Assembly: GCF_025833875.1 (NCBI RefSeq)
Contig: NZ_JAOYOD010000001.1
Location: forward strand, 4,728,501 to 4,792,500
Source: Reichenbachiella ulvae
GTDB taxonomy: Bacteria > Bacteroidota > Bacteroidia > Cytophagales > Cyclobacteriaceae
Length of the DNA: 64,000 bases
Direction of reading: 5' to 3'
The position numbers and the translations under genes were made by a program. Under the pieces are notes generated by a model. That model was not told the DNA's origin. It ran no database searches and saw only the letters and a list, made by a program, of their open reading frames with translations. Shown in pieces: positions 1 to 7,228 of the stretch; the first letter of the stretch is position 1; each line of letters begins with the position of its first letter.

Positions 1-2044
1 TGTCGGAGACGCACTTCGTCTACCCATATGTTAGCAGGGAGTTCTATCGGGTTGGTATTTAGGATGAACTCTAAGGATTTGCTATTGGCTTGATGACCGA
101 ATAGTTGAGTTACTCCCTCAATGAGCGACTGTAAGTCGGTTCTTTCAGGTGTTAAGTCCAGTTTGCCAGCTTCTATTTTAGAAAAGTCCAGAATATCGTT
201 GATTACGTCTAGTAAACACTGGCCCGATTTCTGAATCAGGTTCATGTGTTCCCTTTGGACAGTTGTCAATTCAGACTTCAATAGAATATCACTAAACCCA
301 ATAACTCCATTGAGTGGTGTTCTGATTTCATGGCTCATGTTGGCAATGAATTCTGATTTGGCCTTGCTAGCAGCAATGGCTGCCGATTTGGTTTCTTCGA
401 GTTCTCTTTTGGCTCGAACCTCCTCTGTTATGTCCTGAATTACACCCGCAAGTTTGACCACCTCACCATTGACAAAAATAGGTTTGCCTGACACTCGAAC
501 CCATCTTTGATTTTTTTTCGCCGTGATGAATTTGCAGTCTACTTTAAACTTTTTCTTGTCCTGGATAGATTCCGTTATAGCACTGATAATAGTTTCTTGA
601 TAATCGGGGTGATAGAAGCTAATCCCTTCTACTTTATTGTGATCAAAGTCTTGTGGTACTTCGTAGATATTGTATACCTCATCTGTCCAAATGGTTTTTC
701 CAGTTTTTACATCCAATTGCCAGCCGCCTAGATTGCAAAGAGCCTGAGCTTCATTCAAAATCTCAGTAGTTAAGGTTAAATCGTCTACTATATTTTTATT
801 GGCAGTGATGTCTTGTCTAATGGATAGAAAATTTGAAATGTTATTGTCTTGATCCTTTATCGGGCAGATGGCAGTATCTACCCAATAAAATGAGCCGTCT
901 TTGGCCTTGTTTCTGATTTCACCTCTCCATGTATGGCCATTGCTGATGGTTTTCCATAGCTCATGCCAGAATGCACCGTTGTGATAGTTAGAGGAAATGA
1001 TTCGGTGATTTTGGCCGACCAGTTCTTCTCTGGAATATTGAGAGATCTTACAGAATCTTTCATTCACTTCTGTGATGATGCCATATTTATCAGTGATTGA
1101 AACTAGGCTGCTTTGATCCAGAGCCTTATAAAAGGATTCTAGTTTCAGGTTTTGAGCACTTAAATGTGAAGTAGCTTCCCTTATTTTTTCTTCAAGGTTA
1201 CTATTGGCCTGGAAAAGTTTTTTTTCGTTTTCGCCCTTACGTTGGTCTACTTCATTTAGGCTATGGGATATAATTGTGACAAAAGTAATAGCAACAAATA
1301 ACAAGGCTATAGATAAGGAGATCAGTGCAAATTGAGGGTTTAGGTTGTGGCTATAATAAGTATTTAAAATAATGGTAGTAATGACCATATAAATTAATAA
1401 GATAATAGGTAGGCTTTTCTTAGCCAATTTGCTGCCCTGGTTTTTGCCCAATAGGAGACCTGTGATGCCGATCTCTGGATGATTGAGCGAGTAGGCAATT
1501 GATTGGGCCAGTAAGAGGATAGAGGTATACGCTGACATAGTAGCATAAAAAGGACTACGCTGTGATACGCCTATACTTATCATATGGATGAGAATCGAAA
1601 TTAGGGAAAGCGTACTGACAAGGTGGAGGGTCCATTGACTGATGCTTGTTCGATATTTTAACTTGCTAATTAATAAGAGTTGAGAAAAAGCTAATAAAAT
1701 AAAACAAGTTGCTGTCGAAGGGGACATCAGTTGCCATATTGGATTTCCTCCTTGTCCAAAATTAGAAATGCCCAATGGTTGATAGATAGAAATGATGGAC
1801 CAGGAGCCAGAGAGTAAAACCAGACCTTGCGAAATCAATTGGATAGTCCCGTGAAATTTTTCGTTTTGTTTTAAGATTAGGGGTAGACTTAGAACCGCAA
1901 AGGTTAAAGCAGTACTCATTTTCATGCTATCAGAATCTGCTGTGAAGTGGTCGATGTTATAGCCCCATGCATACAGAATAAATGCGGAAAATAGGAATGA
2001 GTACATGCCTATTCTGAATTGAAGTTCAGTGTACTTAATTCCAT
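1..2044 (-). CDS. Membrane PAS-PAS sensor histidine kinase, 3' part cut off by the window edge
   Basis: My reading of the minus strand gives an open frame from ATG at 2044 to the window edge, about 681 residues. The first ~240 residues hold about seven hydrophobic segments (a membrane sensor module), followed by a charged linker. Two PAS folds follow, at ~300-415 and ~430-535; the first contains a VNERFCKISQYSREELVG core. A HisKA dimerisation domain has the H-box SHEIRTPLNGVIGF near residue 567. The ATPase domain, and any receiver domain, lie beyond the edge. In this family the histidine autophosphorylates and passes phosphate to a response regulator; no partner regulator is visible here. An alternative ATG four bases upstream (2048) is in another frame. 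The signal sensed is unknown. Confidence 0.9.
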
Positions 2045-2153
2045 TCATAGTGATTAAAAGTTTAGTTAATTGGTTTTTTTAACGTCGGAGAGGTATTAAA
2101 AATAGTGAATGAAATGCTGAATAATAGGTCTTTATAGCGGTTTTAAGCATAAA

Positions 2154-2190
2154 ATAGGCTATTTAGCCTATGGTTTATAGGCTGTTTTTT
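2154..2190. promoter_or_regulatory. Two mutually exclusive hairpins between tRNA-Glu and the kinase gene
   Basis: Three alternating arms are visible: ATAGGCTA (2154-2161), TAGCCTAT (2164-2171) and ATAGGCT (2177-2183). The middle arm can pair with either neighbour. On the plus strand the second hairpin is followed by six T, like a terminator. On the minus strand the element lies about 110 bases upstream of the kinase start. The arrangement resembles an attenuator or a bidirectional terminator. Function is inferred from structure only. Confidence 0.4.
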
Positions 2191-2282
2191 CTAGTTGAAT
2201 TAGATTGAAGATAAGCTCGTTTCGTGAAAAACCTGACAGGTATTATAAGAGTGATCTGGAGGGATGAAAGGAAATTGGGTAA

Positions 2283-2312
2283 AAAAAAGGAAGCCATTTG
2301 GCTTCCTTTTTT
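2283..2312 (-). terminator. Rho-independent terminator of the downstream tRNA-Glu
   Basis: A 13-bp perfect stem pairs 2283-2295 with 2300-2312 around a 4-base loop, with the U-tract built into the 3' arm on the minus strand. It starts 2 bases after the tRNA 3' end, so it ends the minus-strand tRNA transcript. Confidence 0.8.
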
Positions 2313-2313
2313 G

Positions 2314-2385
2314 TACTCCGTAGGGGAATCGAACCCCTGTTACCAGGATGAAAACCTGGCGTCCTAACCCCTAGACGAACGGAGC
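2314..2385 (-). tRNA. tRNA-Glu (anticodon TTC), copy 2
   Basis: The minus strand folds as a complete 72-nt cloverleaf. The acceptor stem pairs GCTCCGT with ACGGAGT (first pair G-U), the anticodon stem is CCAGG/CCTGG with loop TTTTCAT giving anticodon TTC, the T arm is standard (GTTCGATT loop), and the discriminator base is A. CCA is not encoded. The sequence is identical to the tRNA at 2439-2510. Confidence 0.97.
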
Positions 2386-2404
2386 GTCAGTGAGTCTTAG
2401 AAAA

Positions 2405-2436
2405 AAGAAGTGAACAACCTCAATTGCTCACTTCTT
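2405..2436 (-). terminator. Terminator hairpin between the two tRNA-Glu genes
   Basis: The arms 2405-2417 and 2424-2436 form a 13-bp stem with one G-U pair and a 6-base loop. On the minus strand the 3' arm is followed by a run of U. It begins 2 bases after the upstream tRNA, so each tRNA has its own terminator. Confidence 0.75.
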
Positions 2437-2438
2437 GG

Positions 2439-2510
2439 TACTCCGTAGGGGAATCGAACCCCTGTTACCAGGATGAAAACCTGGCGTCCTAACCCCTAGA
2501 CGAACGGAGC
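2439..2510 (-). tRNA. tRNA-Glu (anticodon TTC), copy 1
   Basis: Identical over all 72 bases to the copy at 2314-2385, with the same cloverleaf and TTC anticodon. It is transcribed on the minus strand upstream of that copy and is followed at once by its own terminator hairpin. Tandem identical copies point to recent duplication or gene conversion. Confidence 0.97.
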
Positions 2511-2627
2511 ATTTTCTAATGGACTGCAAAGATAGATTTCCTTTTTATTTTTCCAAATTCGGCCCCTCACTTTTTTATAAATATTTCACTCTTTTTTCAG
2601 TTGGTCATTGTGCATTAAGTTTAGGCT

Positions 2628-3791
2628 ATGAAATTGATAGAAGTATCAACCCAGGAGGAGGCCGAAGAATTCGTGCATTTTGCCGTTCGATTGTATCGTC
2701 AGGACCGTTTTTGGATTCGACCCTTGGATCAGGACATTGAATGGGTTTTTGATAAGCAGAAGAATAAGACTTTTGGTCATGGCTATTGTACAAGGTGGTT
2801 ACTAAAGCGGGATGGAGAAACAATCGGCAGAATTGCGGCTTTTATCAACGGGAAGACTGCACACAAGAGCAATGACCAGCCTACAGGTGGGATTGGTTTT
2901 TTCGAATGTATAGAAGATCAACAGGTGGCAAACCTCCTTTTTGATACGGCCAAAGAGTGGCTCGAAGATTTGGGTATGGAAGCGATGGATGGCCCGATCA
3001 ATTTTGGAGATAGGGACAAATGGTGGGGCTTGCTTGTGGATGGCTTTCATCTCGAGCCCAACTACCAGTGCAACTATCACAAGCCATATTATCGATTCCT
3101 TTTTGAGAATTATGGCTTTGAAATCTATTTTAAGCAATTCACCTTCATTCGAGAGATTGCCGATCCGGTACATATTAGGATTGAAGAAAAAGCGGAAAAG
3201 GTCAGGGCGCTAGGCGAATACCAATTTCGACATATCCGAAGGTATCGACTTTCTCATTATGCGGAGGAGTTTAGGATCGTTTATAACAAAGCCTGGTCGG
3301 GTCATGACGGGGTTGCCGAGATGAGCAAGGATGAAGCTCTGGCGATCATGAAGCAGCTCAAGCCTGTTTTGGATGAAAAGCTGATTTGGTTTGCTTACTA
3401 CCAAAATGAACCCGTCGCATTTTTTGTAGGGTTGCCAGAGGTGAATCAAATTTTCAAATACATGGATGGCGAGCTCAATCTCATAGGGAAAATTAAGTTC
3501 CTGCTCCATCGATTACTGTCTACTAATAAGAAGGTGCTTGGTCTTGTGTTTGGGGTGGTTCCTGAGCATCAGGGCAAAGGATTGGATGGTGCCTTGATCT
3601 GGGAGGTTGCTAAGTTTCTCCAAAAGAAGTATCAGAAATATGAAACCATAGAAATGAATTGGATTGGAGATTTCAATCGAAAAATGCTTTTGGTATTGAA
3701 GCAGGTTGGGGGAGATATAGGCAAAACTCATCATACCTATCGCTACTTATTTGATAGAAGCAGGCCCTTTTCAAGATTGCCGATTAAGTAA
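2628..3791 (+). CDS. GNAT-like N-acetyltransferase family protein
   Basis: This 387-residue soluble protein begins with a REX-type head (MKLIEVSTQEEAEEFVHFAVRLY) and ends with a GNAT-like fold. Near residue ~305-320 the stretch VFGVVPEHQGKGLDGALIW resembles the acetyl-CoA binding Q/R-x-x-G-x-G/A motif. A central NFGDRDKWWGLLVDGF block is typical of the YghO-like Bacteroidota relatives I recognise. Substrate is unknown. It stands alone on the plus strand downstream of the divergent tRNA genes. The ATG at 2628 gives a natural N-terminus and I see no better start. Confidence 0.7.
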   Translation: MKLIEVSTQEEAEEFVHFAVRLYRQDRFWIRPLDQDIEWVFDKQKNKTFGHGYCTRWLLKRDGETIGRIAAFINGKTAHKSNDQPTGGIGFFECIEDQQVANLLFDTAKEWLEDLGMEAMDGPINFGDRDKWWGLLVDGFHLEPNYQCNYHKPYYRFLFENYGFEIYFKQFTFIREIADPVHIRIEEKAEKVRALGEYQFRHIRRYRLSHYAEEFRIVYNKAWSGHDGVAEMSKDEALAIMKQLKPVLDEKLIWFAYYQNEPVAFFVGLPEVNQIFKYMDGELNLIGKIKFLLHRLLSTNKKVLGLVFGVVPEHQGKGLDGALIWEVAKFLQKKYQKYETIEMNWIGDFNRKMLLVLKQVGGDIGKTHHTYRYLFDRSRPFSRLPIK

Positions 3792-3849
3792 TTCAGAGAA
3801 GTTGTAATATTGTGCCTGATTATTCAACTAACCTATTGATAAACACTGA

Positions 3850-4335
3850 ATGAATTCTGATTTTCAACCTTTTTTAAATGACCATCATAGGATCATCGCC
3901 AAGGTCTGTAGAATCTATACAGATACTGCCGAGGATTTCAATGATTACTATCAAGAGTGCGTCATCCAGCTTTGGCGTTCTTTTGATTCTTTTAGGGGGG
4001 CTTCTAAGTTGTCTACATGGGTCTATAGGGTATGCTTGAATGTTTGTCTGTCCCAGCTTCGAGGTAAGAAGAAGTTGGTTGGTCAGGCAAGAGAGGTTTT
4101 ACCTGAGGTAGTTGAAGAATCAGATAACATAGAGGAAGAACAACTGGAGATGCTATACAAAGCGATCAAGTTGTTGAAGGAATCGGACAGGGCAATTATC
4201 CTATTGTATCTGGAAGATAAGAGCTATAAAGAAATGGCTGAAATCCTGGGTATCACAGTAACTAACGTGGGGGCCAAGGTCAATAGAGTGAAAAATCAGT
4301 TAAAGAAAATAATAGATGAAAGATCTGGATATTAA
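3850..4335 (+). CDS. RNA polymerase sigma factor, ECF / sigma-70 family
   Basis: The 161-residue length fits ECF sigma factors. Region 2 covers about residues 10-75, with DFNDYYQECVIQLWRSF as the core-binding helix and LSTWVYRVCLNVCLS as the -10 recognition part. Region 4 covers ~100-155 and contains LLYLEDKSYKEMAEILGIT, a helix-turn-helix for the -35 element. Its last 20 bases overlap the start of the next gene, so the two are translationally coupled. In such pairs the second gene usually encodes the sigma factor's regulator. The regulon is not visible from this window. Confidence 0.92.
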   Translation: MNSDFQPFLNDHHRIIAKVCRIYTDTAEDFNDYYQECVIQLWRSFDSFRGASKLSTWVYRVCLNVCLSQLRGKKKLVGQAREVLPEVVEESDNIEEEQLEMLYKAIKLLKESDRAIILLYLEDKSYKEMAEILGITVTNVGAKVNRVKNQLKKIIDERSGY

Positions 4336-4912
4336 AGAGATTTGGAAGAGCGGCGATGGGAAGGAGAGGTTTGAGTATTCTGAAGAAGCGATTCAGGCTA
4401 TCATAAAGCAAGGGCCTCAGAATATAGTTTCTAGATTCGTCAAAACTCTCAATTTTGAGAAATGGGCCAACTTGATAGTCCTTAGTGCAGCATCTGTTTT
4501 TTTATTCATTGAGACTTATTGGGTCTTTGGGGTATTTATGTTGATTCTGGACTTTTGTTTTTATTTCTACTATCGAAACCTAATCAAAAAACTGGATCAG
4601 AAATCAATCGGTAATAACGTGGTACAGTATCTTCATGAAGTTCATGGGAATATTTGCCGTTTCATTCGACACTTTAAGATTACCCTATTCGTCATTGCTG
4701 TCGCCTCCTTCGCTTTTGGTTTTTATCAAGGCTATTCTAAATATGAAGGTGTGGAGGATATGATGTCACATGTATCAATCTATAGATGGGTGGCCGCCTT
4801 TTCGGTAATAGCGGTGAGTCTGGTGGTGGCTTATTTTGTCTTCTATTATATGTATGGTAAAAAAGCCAAGCAGATCAAGGAAATGATCGAATCGCTTGAT
4901 GAAATGGGATAA
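4316..4912 (+). CDS. Membrane protein coupled to the ECF sigma factor (possible anti-sigma factor)
   Basis: This 198-residue protein starts with ~45 charged cytoplasmic residues (MKDLDIKEIWKSGDGKERFEYSEEAIQAI). About four membrane segments follow, near residues 55-75, 77-93, 122-142 and 153-180, and then a short charged tail. The start overlaps the sigma gene by 20 bases. The layout, an N-terminal cytoplasmic part with membrane anchors, fits an anti-sigma factor, but I do not see a zinc-binding HxxxCxxC motif, so the role is inferred from position alone. Confidence 0.7.
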   Translation: MKDLDIKEIWKSGDGKERFEYSEEAIQAIIKQGPQNIVSRFVKTLNFEKWANLIVLSAASVFLFIETYWVFGVFMLILDFCFYFYYRNLIKKLDQKSIGNNVVQYLHEVHGNICRFIRHFKITLFVIAVASFAFGFYQGYSKYEGVEDMMSHVSIYRWVAAFSVIAVSLVVAYFVFYYMYGKKAKQIKEMIESLDEMG

Positions 4913-4919
4913 ATAGAAA

Positions 4920-4941
4920 GAGCTGTCGATATAGACAGCTC
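4920..4941. terminator. Shared hairpin between convergent genes
   Basis: A perfect 8-bp stem pairs GAGCTGTC (4920-4927) with GACAGCTC (4934-4941) around a 6-base loop. It sits between the 3' ends of the plus-strand membrane protein and minus-strand ytxJ. There is no strong U-run, so it is either a weak bidirectional terminator or a 3'-end protecting hairpin. Confidence 0.55.
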
Positions 4942-4951
4942 CAGTATATTA

Positions 4952-5305
4952 TTATGCCATGGTAAGGTTGTTCACCACCTTATGCAATTCTTGGTAGCTG
5001 ATCCCCATATGCGAGGTGTCATAAATGGCCTTCCCTTCGTGCACTACTATTATCTGAGGAGATTGATGTTCCACTCCTAATTGATGAGCAATAGCTCCAG
5101 AAAGGTCTCTGTACTGAATCAAGTCTAAGTAGACCGGAGTTACTTCTTTCATCTCCTCTTCGTTCCAGGAACGTTCCAGACGATTGAGCGCCATACTGCT
5201 AATGCTACAACGCGTACTGTGTTTGAAAAGTACGACAGGTTGATCCTTAGATTTTTCCATCAAGGCTTCTAGTTGGTTGCTGGATGTGAGTGATTCCCAA
5301 TTCAT
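4952..5305 (-). CDS. ytxJ: Bacillithiol-system redox protein YtxJ
   Basis: This 117-residue thioredoxin-fold protein has the family signature FKHSTRCSISSMALNRL, with Cys33 as the single reactive cysteine (monothiol bacilliredoxin-like). Known members belong to the bacillithiol redox system of Firmicutes and Bacteroidota and probably reduce S-bacillithiolated proteins. The start lies 2 bases after the stop codon of the long repeat protein, so the two genes form one transcript. There is no signal peptide, so it acts in the cytoplasm, unlike its exported operon partner. Confidence 0.88.
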   Translation of the reverse strand: MNWESLTSSNQLEALMEKSKDQPVVLFKHSTRCSISSMALNRLERSWNEEEMKEVTPVYLDLIQYRDLSGAIAHQLGVEHQSPQIIVVHEGKAIYDTSHMGISYQELHKVVNNLTMA

Positions 5306-5307
5306 AA

Positions 5308-7113
5308 TTAATTATTCCAAATTTCTTTTTCGTGTCTATCGAATTTAATCTTTCCGCCTTTTTCTTTAACAGCCTTGGGTTGAGATTGGTTCCCATACAT
5401 TCTCACCCACATTACGCTAGCCTTGCGTTTCGTGTTGCGAATGGTCCTGCTATCGTCATCTTTGGCAGATAGATAGCGGGCACTAGGATGCATGTCACTT
5501 CCTTTTCTTTGTTTTCTGATTTTACCAGTGTAGGTAGCCATTTGATAGTTTGGCGACTCCATTACTTTCCCTTTAGAATGCTTGCTGTAGCTTTTTATGT
5601 TCTTATTGTGATTGCTTACATCATGAGATTCACCATAGGATCTTTCTACTTTAGGACCTTCAAAATCAGGCTCGTGTTGCTTTTTGTATTTGGCTCGATC
5701 AATCATCACATTGACAGAGGTCAGGAATCCCCCACGTTTGTTGTTGGCTGTTGCTTTAGCATAATCAGGTGGGATAGAAAAACGAGGATTGATTCTGACT
5801 CTACCCACGTCCCCTGGCAAGTCTTTGGTTCGTCGTGTACGAACTCTCTTGTTGCCGAAATCACCGGCTATGTCTTTGGTGAATCTAGGGTTGACTTTGA
5901 CTCCATGACCCGCTTGGCCACCAGTTTCTCTTGAGAATCTAGGGTTGACTTTAGTTTTTTTGTATGTGCCAGCATGTGCCTGAGTGAATCTAGGATTAAC
6001 TGAAACTTTTTGTCCTGCTCTACCAGCATTTCTGTCTTCAGAAAACCTTGGTTTTACTTTAGGGTCTCTATCGAATAGGCCACTGCTGCGCTGGGTAAAT
6101 CTTGGTTCGACTTTACGTGCCTTGCCGTAGTTACCGGCATGGTCCTGAGTAAATCTAGGGTTGACAGCCACAGAATGTCCTGCTCTCCCTGCATTTTTAT
6201 CTTCTGAGAAGCGAGGCTTGATTTTAGGTTCGCGATTGAAAATTCCTCCTCTGTTGCTTTGAGTGAACCTTGGATTCACTTTGTCCTTTCTGCGATTGCT
6301 CTCTGTGTCTCCTTGAGAAAATCTTGGTTGCACATTCCACTTCTTTCCATAATTGCCAGCTATATCTTGCGTGAACCTTGGGGTAGTTTTGTTTTTTCTA
6401 CCTGATTTTTCTGTGTCTCCTCTGGAAAATCTTGGTTGTACATTCCATTTTTTACCATAGTTGCCAGCACTCTGCTGTGTGAATCTCGGGTTGATTTTGG
6501 TTTTGCGTCCTGATTTTTCTGTGTCGCCTTGTGAGAATCTAGGTGTGACGTTCCATTTTTTGCCATAGTTGCCCGCATGCTGTTGAGTAAAGCGAGGGTT
6601 GATTTTTTGAGCTTTTCCGGATCGACCAGGTTCTTTTTGACTAAATCTTGGATTTACCTTGTAGGCTTTTCCACTTCTTCCCGGATCTTTTTGAGTGAAC
6701 CTTGGATTGACTTTATAGGCTTTTCCTGATCGGCCTGGTTCATTCTGACTAAACCTCGGGTTGACTTTTTTTACCCCATCGAATTTGCCGGCTACTTCTC
6801 TTGAATAACGAGGTTGCACAGAATATTTGCTTTTGGATCGACTTGGCTGGCTGTACCTTGGGTTGACCTTTCTGGTTTTACCGCCTCCAGCTACAGATTC
6901 TGAGTATCTGGGCTTTCCAGCACGGGTTACATCAGGTTTTCCTTGAGCCTTAGATTTTTTGACGTTCTTTTTGAAGAATAAAAAACCATCTCTTTTTTTC
7001 TTGGCAGTCTTGAGTTTGTTGCGATCTTCTAGCAACTGGGCACTACTCTCCTGTGCTGAAAGAAGAATCAACAGCAGTCCAAAGGCCACAAGAAGAAAGC
7101 TTTTTTTATTCAT
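5308..7113 (-). CDS. Secreted, highly basic 18-residue-repeat protein (unknown family)
   Basis: The protein has 601 residues. A signal peptide at ~1-26 (MNKKSFLLVAFGLLLILLSA, cleavage after SSAQ) is followed by a Lys/Arg-rich stretch. Residues ~66-450 hold about 21 copies of an 18-residue repeat with the core [NQTK]-P-R-[FY]-[ST]-[QRE], for example NPRFTQKDPGRSGKAYKV. In the middle two repeat flavours alternate (AGNYGKKWNV and GDTEKSGRK types), giving a 36-residue higher-order unit. The ~150-residue tail is non-repetitive, also basic, with few hydrophobic stretches. No cysteine pattern or enzyme motif is visible. I do not recognise the family. It is co-transcribed with ytxJ. A structural, surface-coating or polyanion-binding role is possible but not shown. 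Confidence 0.85.
   Translation of the reverse strand: MNKKSFLLVAFGLLLILLSAQESSAQLLEDRNKLKTAKKKRDGFLFFKKNVKKSKAQGKPDVTRAGKPRYSESVAGGGKTRKVNPRYSQPSRSKSKYSVQPRYSREVAGKFDGVKKVNPRFSQNEPGRSGKAYKVNPRFTQKDPGRSGKAYKVNPRFSQKEPGRSGKAQKINPRFTQQHAGNYGKKWNVTPRFSQGDTEKSGRKTKINPRFTQQSAGNYGKKWNVQPRFSRGDTEKSGRKNKTTPRFTQDIAGNYGKKWNVQPRFSQGDTESNRRKDKVNPRFTQSNRGGIFNREPKIKPRFSEDKNAGRAGHSVAVNPRFTQDHAGNYGKARKVEPRFTQRSSGLFDRDPKVKPRFSEDRNAGRAGQKVSVNPRFTQAHAGTYKKTKVNPRFSRETGGQAGHGVKVNPRFTKDIAGDFGNKRVRTRRTKDLPGDVGRVRINPRFSIPPDYAKATANNKRGGFLTSVNVMIDRAKYKKQHEPDFEGPKVERSYGESHDVSNHNKNIKSYSKHSKGKVMESPNYQMATYTGKIRKQRKGSDMHPSARYLSAKDDDSRTIRNTKRKASVMWVRMYGNQSQPKAVKEKGGKIKFDRHEKEIWNN
5772..6918 (-). repeat. Array of 54-bp coding repeats (PRF/PRY units)
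   Basis: About twenty-one 54-bp units encode the [FY]-[ST] repeats of the secreted basic protein. Neighbouring units in the middle differ mainly at synonymous positions, while terminal units are degenerate. One unit near the 3' end (RTRRTKD) has lost the PRF core. Confidence 0.85.
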
Positions 7114-7228
7114 TTATTCTAATACACCCATAACACAACGGAAAGTTAGCAAATATATTTAAGCCGTGGTTTGAAATGGTACGATAGAAGAGCTTTTGTA
7201 AAAGCCAAGGCAGTAGCCATTGAACAGG

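Noticed and set aside
5488..5934. A 148-residue open frame on the plus strand inside the repeat-protein gene
   Set aside because: It is antisense to the 54-bp repeats and their C-terminal neighbour. It lacks any promoter or family, and the minus-strand protein has a clear signal peptide and repeats.
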